This document shows positions 11,819-24,800 of a DNA stretch of 64,000 nucleotides, piece after piece. The number at the start of each line of letters is the position of its first letter. Positions within the stretch are counted from its first letter, which is position 1. Source of the stretch: Ricordea florida (lineage: Eukaryota > Cnidaria > Anthozoa > Corallimorpharia > Ricordeidae); NCBI GenBank assembly GCA_949710005.1, contig OX453277.1, positions 13,058,178 through 13,122,177 of the forward strand, read 5' to 3'. The notes under the pieces are model-generated. The model saw only the letters and a list, made by a program, of their open reading frames with translations. It was not told where the DNA came from and did no database searches. The position numbers and the translations under genes were made by a program.

Positions 11819-13308
11819 TTCCAAGCCAAAGAAAGTTTGCCCTCTTTCAAATGTTTCTCCACTGGAAGACAATGGAATGTACCGTACTTAGCCTGCGTGC
11901 AGGAGTTTCTTGTTTCCTTTTTTGCACGCGTGGAACAAATAGAATACGTTATACACAGGCAAGGACCACCATAAGACGTTGGTATTGATTTTTATACTTT
12001 GTGTCACCTCTTCGTCATGGAGTAGTTTCATCCTGTTGTCTTTTATCGGAGCAAAATGTTTTCTTGCCTTGAAGCTTTCAAATTTCAAAACTGGGTGGCA
12101 TCAGATGCATTTTGACTAATCACACGCAAGGAAAAAATATATATTGATTTTAAGATTTGATAATCCCAGGTTAGTGTGTCAGTTAGATTGCTATTAGGAT
12201 ACCCAGATAGTGTTAAGTAGCTTGCGTTATACTATGCATGTACCGTACCATAATCGCATACACTGTAGATACAACACTTATTCAACATAAAATGAGTTTA
12301 TTGTGATAGGCAAACCTACTTAAGTCGGCATCATATTGGTTATTTTGTTCGCCGATTGCGCCTGGTAAAAATACAAGGGAATTTGTTTCGGTGCGACTAG
12401 CAGACCAATCAGTTTGGTTTTCAGGTATTCTGGTTTAAAATTTCATCCTTTGATTGGTCTAATGTCGTTATTTTCTCTGGGTTTTGGTTTCTGTCGGCTA
12501 GAAACGATCAGGTGTTACCTCGACTAGAGGCGATGGTGTGCCATCGACTCAAACATTTTTTGGAAGCAACCAAACTTAGAGGTTTTTCTTGGTGCTGAAA
12601 CACCTTTCACTTAGTTGTTGTTTCATGGGTGTTTTATTTCACATTTTCTTTATTTCAAAGAGTTGCAGGAAAACCGTGGCCCAATTTTCCTATATTTTTT
12701 ATCCAACATCGTGGCATCCCATGTTGGATGATATTGGGCCAATGCTTTCCGTTTAACATTTTTGAGTCCTTTAAACAGACATGCAGCAAAAGGTGGTCGA
12801 CAATGTTGCAACGCTTAACTTGAGTTAAAGTTATGTCTAGCGAGCTGGCACTTCATTGGTATAGGCTATTTTAAGGGACTGCGGAATAATGATCGGGATT
12901 GGGGCCTAAAAAATTAGCTTCAAAGGGGAAATTATTATGTAGTAACCCCCTGTTCGCAAAGCAGAATTAGAACATTGAGCATAGAGAGCACATTTCCTGT
13001 TTAAAAAGGATTGTGGAATTGTTTTCAAAAAGCACATGACATGAAATGAAAGTTATGGCCCCCTGTCATAAGAGTAATTTTAATTTGAGTTCCCCCCCCC
13101 CCCTATCTGGGCAATTTTTTTTTACTTGATGCTCCCCCCGTCTGGTTTTTTCAGTCCGCCTCCTGATAATTATTGCTCAGTCCGTAAGATACAGAAATTA
13201 CTTAAGATGAGAAAATTGATAATTAAAATACACTGGTTGTGTCAACGTTGTATTGCAGTAGTGGCTTTACTTCCGTTTTTGATTAAATGATCTCCTTTTC
13301 TAAATTTA
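11819..13308. other. Gene-free stretch downstream of the POT1-like gene
   Basis: No supported exon on either strand. Short inverted motifs around 12700 (CATCCCATGTTGGATG and neighbouring ATATTGGGCC) and homopolymer runs of C and T near 13095-13140 are the only structure I see. Confidence 0.5.
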
Positions 13309-13878
13309 GGGACGGACCATTAGAAAAGTGATGGGGGGGGTGGGGGAGGGGTGGGGAAAAAAAAATTAATGCAAGGGAAAATGCAAAGAAAAAAAATTCA
13401 TGCAAAGAAGAAGGTAAAGAAAAAAATTCATGCAGAAGGAAGGTCCTTCAGGTACCTTCTTTTTGGATTGACATTTTGGAGTGGAGGGCACTACAGAGGG
13501 GCTGTTTTGGTGAATGAAGTGTGGCATCATTATGATGGGCCGTGGGAGAGGAATTCCAGAGGGCAGGGACTGAAAAAATGCACAGGGAAGCCGTCCACTC
13601 CAAGTGGCTTCCTCCTCTCTCACTGTGTGTACATTTTCGAAAAGATTTTGCATTAAAGTGGCCTGTATCCTTTGATCTGTTGTGAGTGTAAAATAACTTA
13701 TAAAGCACAAAAACATATATAATGAATCAAGATTTCACTGTTCAAAAAAAAGCAATATTTGTCTGAAAAAAAATTCGTGCAGAGGGGTTCACCTGAAAAA
13801 AAAATTCCTGCACAAGCATTCGTGCAAGCTGAAAATTCCCCACCCCCACCCCCCATCACTTTTCTAATGGTCCATCCC
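13309..13878. mobile_element. MITE family B, copy 1
   Basis: Terminal inverted repeats GGGACGGACCATTAGAAAAG and, at the right end reverse-complemented, GGGATGGACCATTAGAAAAG (19 of 20). TTA flanks both ends and may be a 3-bp target duplication. The interior carries iterated A-rich motifs ending in ATTCATGCA or ATTCGTGCA. A second copy is at 55159-55456. ORFs across it are low-complexity artefacts. Confidence 0.85.
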
Positions 13879-13987
13879 TTACTCAAATTTAGACAGCGGG
13901 AACTGACCCCGCTTGATTGAGTGGAAAGATAACCGTTTATCTACTGCCGAAAATAATGCCGCGATGGGATTGAAAAACGATTTTGGG

Positions 13988-14312
13988 CAGAGAGTTCATG
14001 TATATACCCACAACGAGTCCCATTGTGTTTCCCTTTACGGGAAGAGATCTCATGTATATACCCACCACGAGTCCTATTGTATGTAACTGTTTCCCTTTAC
14101 AGGCAGAGATCTCATGTATATACCCACCACGAGTCCTATTGTATGTAATTGTTTCCGTTTAAAGGCAGAGATCTCATGTATATACCCACCACGAGTTCCC
14201 CTGTACGTAATTGAATGGTACGTTGACGTAATTGAATGGTGCATTGAATAATTTAACGTGTCTTACGTAGTTGGGGACTCGGGGTGGGTATATACATGAG
14301 ATCTTTGCCCGA
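13988..14312. mobile_element. Inverted-repeat element with its left terminus amplified in tandem
   Basis: Four tandem units of roughly 55-65 bp (13988 to about 14205), each with CTCATGTATATACCCACC and ACGAGT, are followed by one inverted copy at about 14272-14312 (GGGTGGGTATATACATGAG). This is best explained as a MITE whose left end was multiplied. Spacing and lack of unique spacers exclude a CRISPR array. Confidence 0.75.
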
Positions 14313-14455
14313 TTTTGGAAGAGTTTGAATTCACTGTCCACCCATTGTTCTTGTGCCCGGGCTGCTATTCGAGGATGGCTCGCGGTAGACACTCGATCCT
14401 GTCTCGCGTTTCTCATTCGCAGTGGGGGAACGATTGTCTCCTTTGCAGCCGCTCT

Positions 14456-14654
14456 ACGGCCTGCAGAACAGGCGTCATATTTTTGCGTATTTCAAGTGAA
14501 CAGAGGCGAAAACGAGTCGCGCGTGAAGGCGACTCGCGCGCGGGAGGAGGAGCTCCTCGCGCCTCCCCGCGCGCGACTCGCCTTCACGCGCGACTCGTTT
14601 TCGCCGGGGTTCGCCTGAAATACGCAAAAAAGTCACGCCTGTTCTGCAGGCTAC
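14456..14654. mobile_element. Foldback MITE with 9-bp target duplication (Mutator-like)
   Basis: A 199-bp GC-rich palindrome: the arms begin with GCCTGCAGAACAGGCGT and extend through GGCGAAAACGAGTCGCGCG nearly to the centre. AGCCGCTCT flanks both ends (14447-14455 and 14655-14663), a perfect 9-bp target duplication typical of Mutator-like elements. All ORFs over this palindrome are artefacts of its symmetry. Confidence 0.85.
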
Positions 14655-15104
14655 AGCCGCTCTGGCCGAAGTCACGGGCACGCAACTCTTCCCGCCACCA
14701 TGCGGCTTCCTCAAACCGACATACACTCCTTTCCCGTTGTTTCGCGTCTTTTGCCTGGACCAATGAGCGCCTCTTTATTGTGTAGGCTACACCAATCATC
14801 ACAGGAGCTCGGGTTTTCTTTTGTGGGGAAACTCCTGCCGGGTTTTGACGTCTTTTTTTAAAGGATGGAGGAAACTCCAAAGCAAGTGACGGAGAGCAGC
14901 GATATTTTTTTTTTTTGTTCAAGCATCCCTTTGAGTAAAAGTAAGGTTTGGCACTATTGTTATTCAGTGGTATGTAAATAAGTGGCCCTTTATTCTGTAG
15001 TTTAGCCTAAGGTTTATATATTTGGAGAAACGTCTACAGATTTAGCTCGGATCACACGATCGTCGCTTGAATGCGACGTAAAGAAATACTCTGAAGACAG
15101 CATT

Positions 15105-15374
15105 TTGCTTGTTTGCCTACAGTGTTTTCAGCATTTAACAGAGTACGAAAGGGCAGAGAAGAAACTTCAAGAAATTAAACAAGAACTCCTTATTACATTT
15201 TGGAATAGAGAGCTGCTGAAAGAAAAAGGACTTGTAGGGGAACAAAACAGAGACGATTTGGCGAACAGCGTTACCGACGTGCGAATTAGTGCAGCGAAAT
15301 ACCTCCGGTTATTTGGGAAGCCTCATATGTTTACTTCGATCCTTTTAAGAGTCAAGTCAAGTTTACAATTATGA
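15105..15374 (+). other. Unassigned open stretch with protein-like composition
   Basis: An 89-codon reading frame includes a Glu/Lys-rich stretch that would be helical (YERAEKKLQEIKQELL). No homologue is recognised. The acceptor-like CTACAG sits just inside its start. It may be an exon of an unknown gene or a chance frame; I would not annotate it as a gene without transcript support. Confidence 0.15.
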
Positions 15375-15394
15375 TTGACTGAACAGTTTGGCGC

Positions 15395-15760
15395 GGACCT
15401 CCACCAGGAAATGAAAGCTGTAGTGTGATTGGTGCATTGCGGGAAAGGAAGGTAAGCCCAGTAGCCGTTTGTGGAGAGGAGCGTTGCGTGACGACCCTAA
15501 AAACGGCTGCGAAGGAGACTGGGGGAACGATGGTTGGGTCATAAAAAGAAGATCAGAGTAAACCAACCCGTGATGAAACTGCTTCTCTTCGGGGGTCAGG
15601 CGTGGCCCTTCCAGTCGAACTTCGCTATCTCGAACTCCCCGATATCTCGAACTCAAACTAATATCCTTTGGAATGTTTTTACAGTCATTTACGACATTTA
15701 CCATCGGTTATCTCGAACCCCTGCTATCTCGAACTATTTTTCGCTTTCCTTAAGAGTTTG
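15395..15760. repeat. Repeat-derived DNA with TATCTCGAAC cluster
   Basis: TATCTCGAAC occurs four times between 15627 and 15737 (one more is CGAACTTCG-like). The segment near 15480-15525 with GCGTTGCGTGACGACCCTAA resembles a dispersed MITE end. No gene is visible. Confidence 0.5.
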
Positions 15761-16062
15761 ACTGTGAATCATTTGTTCATAATGTGGTGGAGATGAAAAA
15801 GCTTGTTGAAGCGTTGAAGCCGCTAATCGGCTTTCTCATGAGTCTCTGGCTTTCTAAGAAAAATTCGAGAGAAAAACACCACGCTGCGGGTAAGGAACCA
15901 CGAATACTAATTTTAGTCTTATATCTGCTCGGAATGTATCTCTCAATAAAGTTGTCCTTTTTCAAGTTCCAAGCAAGGCAGGATTTAATTAGCCTGGCGG
16001 GGTAGGAGGTGAGGGTAGAGTTTGTCTCACGCGTTCGCCTTTTTTACAGTGCATGTGAACCG

Positions 16063-16315
16063 CCGACCGGTTAGCTCAGTTGGTAGAGTGCCGGACTAAT
16101 GTGCGGGAGGTCGTGGGTTCAAGCCCCGGCCGGACCAACACTCAGGGTCTTTATTAAATAACTGAGGGGAAAAGTGCTTCCTTTGCAATGGCATCTGCAA
16201 ATTGTTAGACTTTCTAGTCTTCTCGGATAAGGACGATAAACTGGAGGTCTCGTCTCACAACTCTTGACAATTAATTCTGTGGAACGTTAAAGAACCACTA
16301 GGGACGTAACGAACC
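16063..16315 (+). mobile_element. tRNA-derived SINE, copy 1
   Basis: The head resembles a tRNA with an internal Pol III promoter: A box TAGCTCAGTTGG (16072-16083) and B box GGTTCAAGCC (16116-16125). The acceptor stem does not close, so it is not a functional tRNA. It is followed by the SINE body CAGGGTCTTTATTAAATAAC, GTCTTCTCGGATAAGGACG and ending near GGAACGTTAAAGAACC. The 3' limit is uncertain. Confidence 0.85.
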
Positions 16316-16953
16316 CTGGCTGTGACCATCCCTAGTGCAGACCTGTGGGCAGGCACCTCGCATGGGACCTATGAGTCCCGTTCGTGCTCAACCCCACTGG
16401 GCAGGTCCGCTGTCCAGTAAAAGCTAGATAAATCCAAATCCTAAATCCACACCAGGGACAGGGGCAGCTCTAACGACTTTAGGACTCTACCGTGGGGAGC
16501 CAGATTAACCCTCACGCTCACCCCCAGGGATATTCCTTGTCTCGTGACTTGAATGGTTTCGAATGTCACGCAGTGGGTCAACAAAAGGTAATCGATTTGA
16601 ATATCTTGCATATGCTTTCCTTTTCGGTAATTTTGCCATCGTTTGGGGCGAAGCTATCCTTGTCATAGACTCTGTTTCTGCCATGCAAACTCGACGAGCT
16701 GGTTACAACGAAAGAAAAGTCTAAGCGCAGATAGCCTTACTTCGAATGTCGAATGTTTCCAACGGGACAAAGCTGGACGTTATCTAGAAGCACTTGGTAC
16801 AGCTGGATTTATTTAGTGAATTATCCGTACTACAAAAGTTATAGTGGAGTAATTTGCCTTCTAGGTTTTTTTACAGACTCCATGAAGTGATTCCTTCAGC
16901 TTTGATTCTTTGACAGGAAAAGCGATAAATTGAACTTCACTGTGCCGTAATTA

Positions 16954-18831
16954 ATGATCCTCAAAATAATGAAGGAGTTTCTTCAACCGCTGTGTGTTCT
17001 ATTGTTTTTCTTCTTGAACTTATCATTGCTTGCGGTTGGGGGATCTTTAAACGCTATTGCTGTAAAAAACTGGTCTAAACAAGTGGAAAACTACCTCTTG
17101 AAACTTGCCGAGGAGGGTCTGAAGACTCGAGAGCTACAAAAACTGTACGACAGTGCAAATTACACAGTGGAAGAGAAAAATGGTTTTGACACGATCAACT
17201 CTGTGAAGTCACGACTTGGGAATTACTTTGTCAAGAAGGAAGGCGCCGCCAGGGTAAGTTGGATATTCTCAATCTTATCAGTGTACTTATAAATGTGGTT
17301 CCCAGAAAATTTGTTTTGATGCTTCATTTCTGTCCGCTGCTGACCTGAACTGATGTATTATGCGTTGAACAATATTTGCAACGTTTGTTTAGTCACTGAT
17401 ACCCTCAGATGTTCCCTACATCATCTTTGTCGTATCTTAGTTTCTTAGCTTTCTTCTGTCTCCTATGGAGTTCTCTCATTTAAAAGTTCCGCCCCTTAGT
17501 TTGGCTGAATTTGTAAATTTTTCAACTCTAAAGCACAGAATGCTTTATACAGAATGGTAGCTTTCTGCTATGATTTACAAATGGGATACAATTTCAGGCG
17601 TTAAAATGATCACACTATTATATATATGCAAACTAAAATTGGAAGGCTTCTGTATATGCTGATCATTAAGGAATATCTGATTTTTGTTCGTACTAGCCGT
17701 ACAACAATAAAAGTTAAGACAAGACTGTCATTATCCTGCCCAAGTACATTGTCTTCAGCTTCCGGATGTTTATGCGATGTTTATGGAATTGCTATCATTA
17801 GGAGAATCCAAACAATTCAAATCGTAACTTATCTAATTTAATTCCATGCATACGTTATAAAAGAACAGAGGGGAAAAGAAGGAATGGGATGAACAGTGGG
17901 GTCGGTACATTTCGCTGACCCCCAGTCCATGGACTACCACGATGGACTACCCAATGAATGACCTGAATTCATTGTTCCTGTATAATTATTCAAAATGGCG
18001 TGCGTCTTTGCAACCTGGCCTTCAGCCGCCATTTTGAATAATTAAACAAGAACAATGAATTTGGGTAGTCCATTTTGGTAGTCCATCGTGGTAGTCAATG
18101 GACTGGGGGTCAGCGAAATGTACCGACCCTGAACAGTGTATGTTCCTTGGTGGCTCAACAAAGGGTATGATCCAAAAATGGGTTTTGATTTTGCATGTTT
18201 TGGTCTGATTTAGGGAGAGTTTTTGTACACAGTCTTTAAAAAGATTGCAGAACTGGGTTTTGTTCAATAGTGCTATTTAGCAGATATTTTTTTTTGGCAA
18301 AACACTAGTGATATTTCAACTTTTTTCTATACAATTGCAAGTACATGGTAAAGGTCATAACTGCAAATGTTCCAGTACAAACCCACCTTCCTTTTTTCAG
18401 TTAAGAATTTTTCAATTCCTTTGTGGTGCCATGTATATGTGGAGCAGCAATTATTTTGTCTGTGATGTTACTACAGTTGAACTTAGGTAGAGTTTGGTCA
18501 CATGCAGCTTGCAATTGCTAGCCCTAATAGACACGGGAAATAGTTCCAGTCTCCTTCAATGTCTAGGCCCAAGACTATGGAGCAAACTAAACAAATAAGG
18601 AAAGATCGGTAAATCTCAAGCAGTTTAAGACTCACCTACATGTACAGAGTTTAGATCTAGGCAACATTCTAGATGGGTGAAGTGGCTATATTTACTTATA
18701 TATCTTTGTAACTCTTAATTCTAATTTTTCATATAGGACTTTTCTGTATATTTTTAGATAGTTCTAGCTAGTTGTCCTCTATTAGTAGTGGAGATCGTCT
18801 ACTGCTAGATGTCATTGACACAATAATATAG

Positions 18832-18863
<32 letters not shown>

Positions 18864-21800
18864 GTTATTATTGTCCTTGCCTGACTTTGTTATTTAATTC
18901 TTTTGCATTTTAGAAGAGTTATATTGCTATTATTAGTCATTCAAAATATTTTTTGTTTCTGATTGGCCAAAGTGCCCTGGCTAATTTATCATATCCATCA
19001 AGGTGACATCAAATGTCCAAAAATCCATGCTACTATCCTACAATTGATGTCAGTTGATGCCAGTTGTAGTATGATAGGATGTATTTTTGGACGGTTTACG
19101 TCACGGACCTTGCATATCTGAGAGAGCAGGAAAATGGCAGGTGAATGGTTTTCAACATTGAATGAGGAAGGTATCAGTAAGTTGCTAAGAGAAAAAGATA
19201 GCTTTAACACAAAAAAATATTTTGAATGCTTAATAAAGAATTGTTATGGATTTGGCTTACGTATAATGTATAATATGAAGAATTATGCAGATCTTAGTAA
19301 ACTGTTATCACCCTCTTCAATCTGCATAATTCTTCATATCATACTCAGCCTCATCCAATAGTTGTCAATCATTATCATTATTATTTTGTTTGTACTAATT
19401 ACACCTGTTAACAGACTAGCAAACAGGGGTGACACAGTTTAAACCCCATTCTCACAGTCCTCGTATTGGCATTTAAATTCAGGATGTTGGTTTGTGGACC
19501 TGAAAATGATACAATCTTGTCACTAGGTGTACCTTCTTTTCATTTTCTCTTTAAGGCTGGGCAGGGAAAAGGCCTTTATAAAAAGATTGCTTGGGCTCTA
19601 TGACTATCAGTGCCTTGTATCTTATTTTTCATATAATAACAGTTTTTCTTTGTCACTATTTGGTTGCTTGTTATTGGTAATTGGATAATTAGCCTTTCAC
19701 ACCAGGCGTGGCAAAGACTTAGGCTTTTTCGCATAGTCTATTTCTTAGAGATGAAATTGCTGCCAAAACGAAAGAATAAATTTATTGCATTGCTCTACTA
19801 TTTGATAATTATTGCAGACTCCAGGTAAAATTTTTATTTTCACTGATTCAAATAATTTTTATCTCATGCTTTAATTCGACAGATGTTCTGTATGCATTGA
19901 ACTAAATATTTAAAAGTGGCATTGTGTCTTAGTTAAGCTTTGGTATAAATGTAATCAGAAAATGAATGCAGACCTATTAAGAGTCAATTTGAGAGTCTCA
20001 TTTGGTCTTCTGTAAGGGTTAAAAATACAGCCCAAACCACAATTAGAGTGGTGAAAAATAATGGTGCTTTGTAGCTTTTGATTTGTTCATTTTATAGAAA
20101 CTTGCCCAGGAAGTTGCCAGACTCCATGATGAGTTCTACACTAATAAGACTCTTCAAGGAATAGCCAAAGTTTCAACACTGCATGACTTAGGAGGAAAGT
20201 ATTATGCTGACTCAGACATGCTGGAAACACTGCCAGATGACTTAGATTTCAATCTGTAAGTTGGTTTTGTTAGCACAACAAGGGCAATGAAAAAGGTCTT
20301 GATTCCAGGGAATTTAAGAAAGCCAGTAGCTAATAATGTACAGTCGTGGGAGATAGGATGGATTTCAAGACAACGAAGCTAATTTTTACTGTACATTGGA
20401 ACGATTTTTATGTTGTGGTTTATCTCCGCCAACTGGTTAGCTCAGTTGGTAGAGCATGGGACTATCATGCAGGAGGTCATGGGTTCTAGCCTCAATCAGA
20501 CCGTCAATCAGGGTCTTTAAAAAACTGAGGAGAAAGTGCTACCTTTACAATGACATCTGTACATGGTGAGACTTTCTTGTCTTCTCGGATAAGGAGGATA
20601 AACTGCAGGTCCCATCTCACAACCCTTGTTCGTAATAACTTTGTGGGACGTTTACAGCAGTGACTATATTGGCGTGAACACCTAAAATATGTCTGGAATG
20701 TTTATTGTGTTGCAACCAATCACAGGTGAGATCTTCACACCACAGAAAGCACAAGCAACGAACGGTTTCCGATCGGTCATGGAACAAATTATTTTCGTTT
20801 TGTTTAAGGATACAAACTGCCTTGTTAGGAATTTAAAACACGGCTGTTCCCCAAGATAAGTGCCGAGGACCGCATCTAGCACATCGTTCGCGTTTTAAAA
20901 GCCAACGCGACGCGACGGCGACCTGCTTTCCATGAAACGACATACCACATGAAGACAATAAAAAAAATGAACAATCGTGTTTTCGTTTCCGATAGTATAA
21001 TCCTTGCTAATATTTTTTGTAGAACAAGGGGATTCGATTTGTGTAGACTAACGATTGAACCTTCGAACTACTGTGCTGGCAGAAGTCCGTTGATCGCAAG
21101 GTCGCAAACTGGAAAGACCGCCGACCGACCAAAGACCGACCACCGCGCAAAGTAAACAGTCCAATTTTCGGTATTCCTCCCAAAATAAAATTTTGCTTTT
21201 TCTCTGAAAGCATTTACGCATTTAATATCTGGGGCATTACATGCTATGGGAAGCTAGTAGTTATGAGGGGATTTAGTCAAGAAGATTTCAAGTCCAAATT
21301 AGCACATTTTGCGCGCAAAAGAAAAAAAAACATAAATAAATCACCAAAACAGTAGATCTCCCTCACGTAACAAGAAAGTGTTTACGCTTACTGCATTAGC
21401 TGCGAAGCGATGGAAATAAAAAACTCTAGCGGCTTACCTTGCAACATTGTAACTTGCGATCAGGCGTAACTACCGATTTCGACCGTTACAAAAAGTTTGA
21501 AAACTCGCGCGCCAAACCGTCGCGTGCGTAGGCCCGGCACATCGGCTTTGTAATTTACTTCAAAATCGCTCAAACCTGTATTCTTCGTTATTATAGCAAA
21601 TACTGTAAACAAATAGGAAGGAAAAGCAATTGTTTACTTGTAAAAAGACTGAATGTTAAAACAAAATGAAAATAATTTCCGTGACAGATAGGAAACGGTT
21701 CGTTGCTTGTGGTTTCTTTGGTGTGATGATGTCGTCTGTGATTGGTTAAATCACAATAAACATTCCAGACATATTTTAGGTGTTCACGCCAATATGATCA

Positions 21801-24800
21801 CCGCTGTAAGAACCCACACACTGTTCGGCATGTAGTTCCCAGTCTTTTGGTTTTGCTGGGGTGAGATCAAACGTTGACTGTTAGTGGCTGCCAGGGACAC
21901 CTTTACAGGCTGTTCTTCCTGACATATGCAGAACATTAGTGAGCATTTATGAGTGGTAGTAAATGGGCGAAGTATAGCTAGAGACAAACAGTTTGTTTCT
22001 ATGAGGAAAGGGGTTGGGTTACTTGGGTAACATACAAAGGTAGGGTGTACGGTTACCTAATACAACACAAGATAGTTGATTAGAGTATTTTTGGAATTCA
22101 AGAAATAATAGCTGCCTAAGCCAGTCACCATGCATTCTCTAACACCGCTCATGTTTCCTGGTACTTGTGAACAAAATCAGTACCTTGTTTTTGGAAATGC
22201 AGTGCCACGCTTTCTTTAAGTCATTGTCTTGTTATGTGGCACTCAGTTCTTTAAACCTTATCAATTCATCAATTAAACCATGTGCTGGTGAACCGATCCC
22301 ATTTTTCTGCTGTGGGCAGACAATTTTTAAGTACCACTTAAAAAGTACCTTTTAGTTATAGTAAGTTCAGAAGATTATTACAGTTTAAGAGAAAAGGATG
22401 TTAATTACGGAGAGTCTCTTTTATCAGTAAAATTAAAAGTTATTGATCTTTAGTTAATAACTCTGTCTCTTCCTTGGTTTAATCCCTCATAAGGTTGGGC
22501 ACTAGCATGTTTGCTAATTGATCTGCAATTAAGTTGGAAATTTTTTCCAACCTTATGAAATGTCTTGCTGAAGTTCTTTTAAGTCTTCAGCTAAGTGCCC
22601 AGCCTTGGACAACCTGTGGCTCGTGGGCACAGCTTTGATAATATGTCAAATCACTCTCCATAGGTTATTTAAACAAAAAGTAAGCCGAAGCAAGAGTTCG
22701 GTAAAAATCTCTGACCAGGTTGCAAGAGACAACACCAAGTTAATTGAGGCAGTATTTTGGTCATCCTTCCTGGACAATGTGTTCAAGGAGAATTTGAAGG
22801 AGGATCCAGAGCTCAGGTACAATATGACATCGCGTTAGTTACTGTACTATCACTTTGTTGTACACTTGAGCGGTGAGGCTAGTAACGTTCAGTAAGATCC
22901 TGATAAAACGTTAGTGTGTTGTCAGTATTATTAGTGAGGTTTAGTGAAAACGCCGAAGTCTGTGCCACAAGGGAATATAGTCAATATAGTGAACATTGAC
23001 TGAAAAGGTTTATACAGTCAAGGTTTGGCAAAAGTTGTTTATACCAAAAATGCATCATTCATCTAAGTCGCTCTTTTCGGCAGTTTGGAAAAGATTTTTT
23101 TGTCACAGAGACGCAATTGCTGTTTATTACTTTCTTTGTAAAAAGTACAGGTATAAACACTATTTAAGGTATGAGGAGTACAATTAGTACACTTAAAAAG
23201 AACTTACGAGACACACGTTATAAAGTGAGGCCCCATTAGGGGGGGTCTGAATATCCCGTATCCATTAATTCCTGTAGTTTGTATCCCTATAATTCAAGTT
23301 AATACTGATGACGTCACTGCATGTGATAAGTCCGATTACCAAATAATGTAAGACACATTTTCCGGTGCGGTTTCATACTTTAAAGTAGAAATCGAATGCA
23401 AATAGGGTTTGAAGGATGATTACAATGTTTTTTCTTAGGAAAATTAGTATTTTCAAGTACTTTTTTTTACTTTTCGCGTCTTTCATATTGATCAATTAAC
23501 CTGTTTCATTCTGTCAAAAAAGAAAACTTTGGCATACGATATCCCACTATCTCTTTTCTAAATATCCCGTATCCCTATAAGTTTCCCCCGAAATATCCCG
23601 TATCCCTATAATTTTTTTCGCAAATATCCCGTATCCCTAAAACCCCTAATGGGGCCTCTAAAGTGGTCTTTTTTCCCCGTTCTTTTTTTTTAGGTGGCAA
23701 AATTTTGGCTCAAACGAAGGCTTTCTCAGAGCATACCCATCTCGTGAATGGTCGTTAAATTTCGCTGGCTTTCACATCGACTATGATCCTAGAATGAGGC
23801 CCTGGTATATCGGTGCTACTTCCGGCCCAAAGGACATAGTGATTATTCTCGACTGTAGTTTATCGATGGAAGGACAGAGCTTCCTCATGGCTAAACAGGT
23901 TGCTAAGACTGTGCTGAATACGCTTACCAAGCAGGACTTTGTTAATGTAATCTGTGGGCGTGCAAGTCACTGGGATGAAGTGGGCAAGTAAGTATCATGT
24001 AAGTAAAATGGAACAAATATAACGCACGCTCTGATTGGTCAAGACGAGTGCATTATTTAATAGATAATTACTTCGACACATGTTATTATGAGAAATATTG
24101 CAGCCAGCTGAGGCTGACGGCCGAAGCCGACTGCAATGTTTCTCATAATAACATGTGCCGAAGTAATTATTTATGATATTTAATATTTCAAACCTTATTG
24201 TTCTTTGTTTGTGTTGGATCTTCGATTTTAGTCGCACGTATGTGTGATAATTGAATCTTCTTGTACAAGCTCGATAGTAATGCTTTCATTTTTCGCCGAA
24301 ATCATTTATTGATCGCCTTACTTTAATTTTAGCCAAGAATATGAACGTTCTAAATCTAGCGGGCTTTCGATTCTCTTGCATACACTCTTTACTCCCTTGG
24401 CAAAACAAGCGTTCGTTAATTGGGCATTTTATAAAAGGAATAAAAACACTTGTTGCATTGTTGAGTTATGTAGCACTTGGGAATTTTCAAGAACGCTCGA
24501 GAAGTGCGAGAAGCACTTCTCTCGTGTTCTTAGAAATTCTAGCGTGCTTATAGAACTCAACAATACACTCGGTGTGTTTCCTATTCCTTTGCCATAGTAA
24601 TACAACCAATCAGGAAGCGGGCAAACTATGGAATCTTCGTTGGCATTTCACCTAACGTGCCATTGTGCATTGCAGACCTTGAAGTTCTTCCCAAAACTTC
24701 CATCATTCTTTTGCGACAATTCTGTGTTATACAGTATAATGCTAAAGATTCTTGTGCATAGACTAAGAAATTAGTAAAGGTAATCATACGGTTTCGAGTT

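Noticed and set aside
13984..14210. CRISPR-like array of four repeats
   Set aside because: No unique spacers of constant length; repeats are a multiplied transposon terminus in a eukaryotic genome.
14271..14922. Several overlapping Arg/Ala-rich ORFs on both strands
   Set aside because: They read through the GC-rich palindromic MITE at 14456-14654 and mirror each other.
16063..16137. Functional tRNA gene
   Set aside because: A and B boxes are present but the acceptor stem does not pair and the sequence continues into a SINE body found again at 20426.
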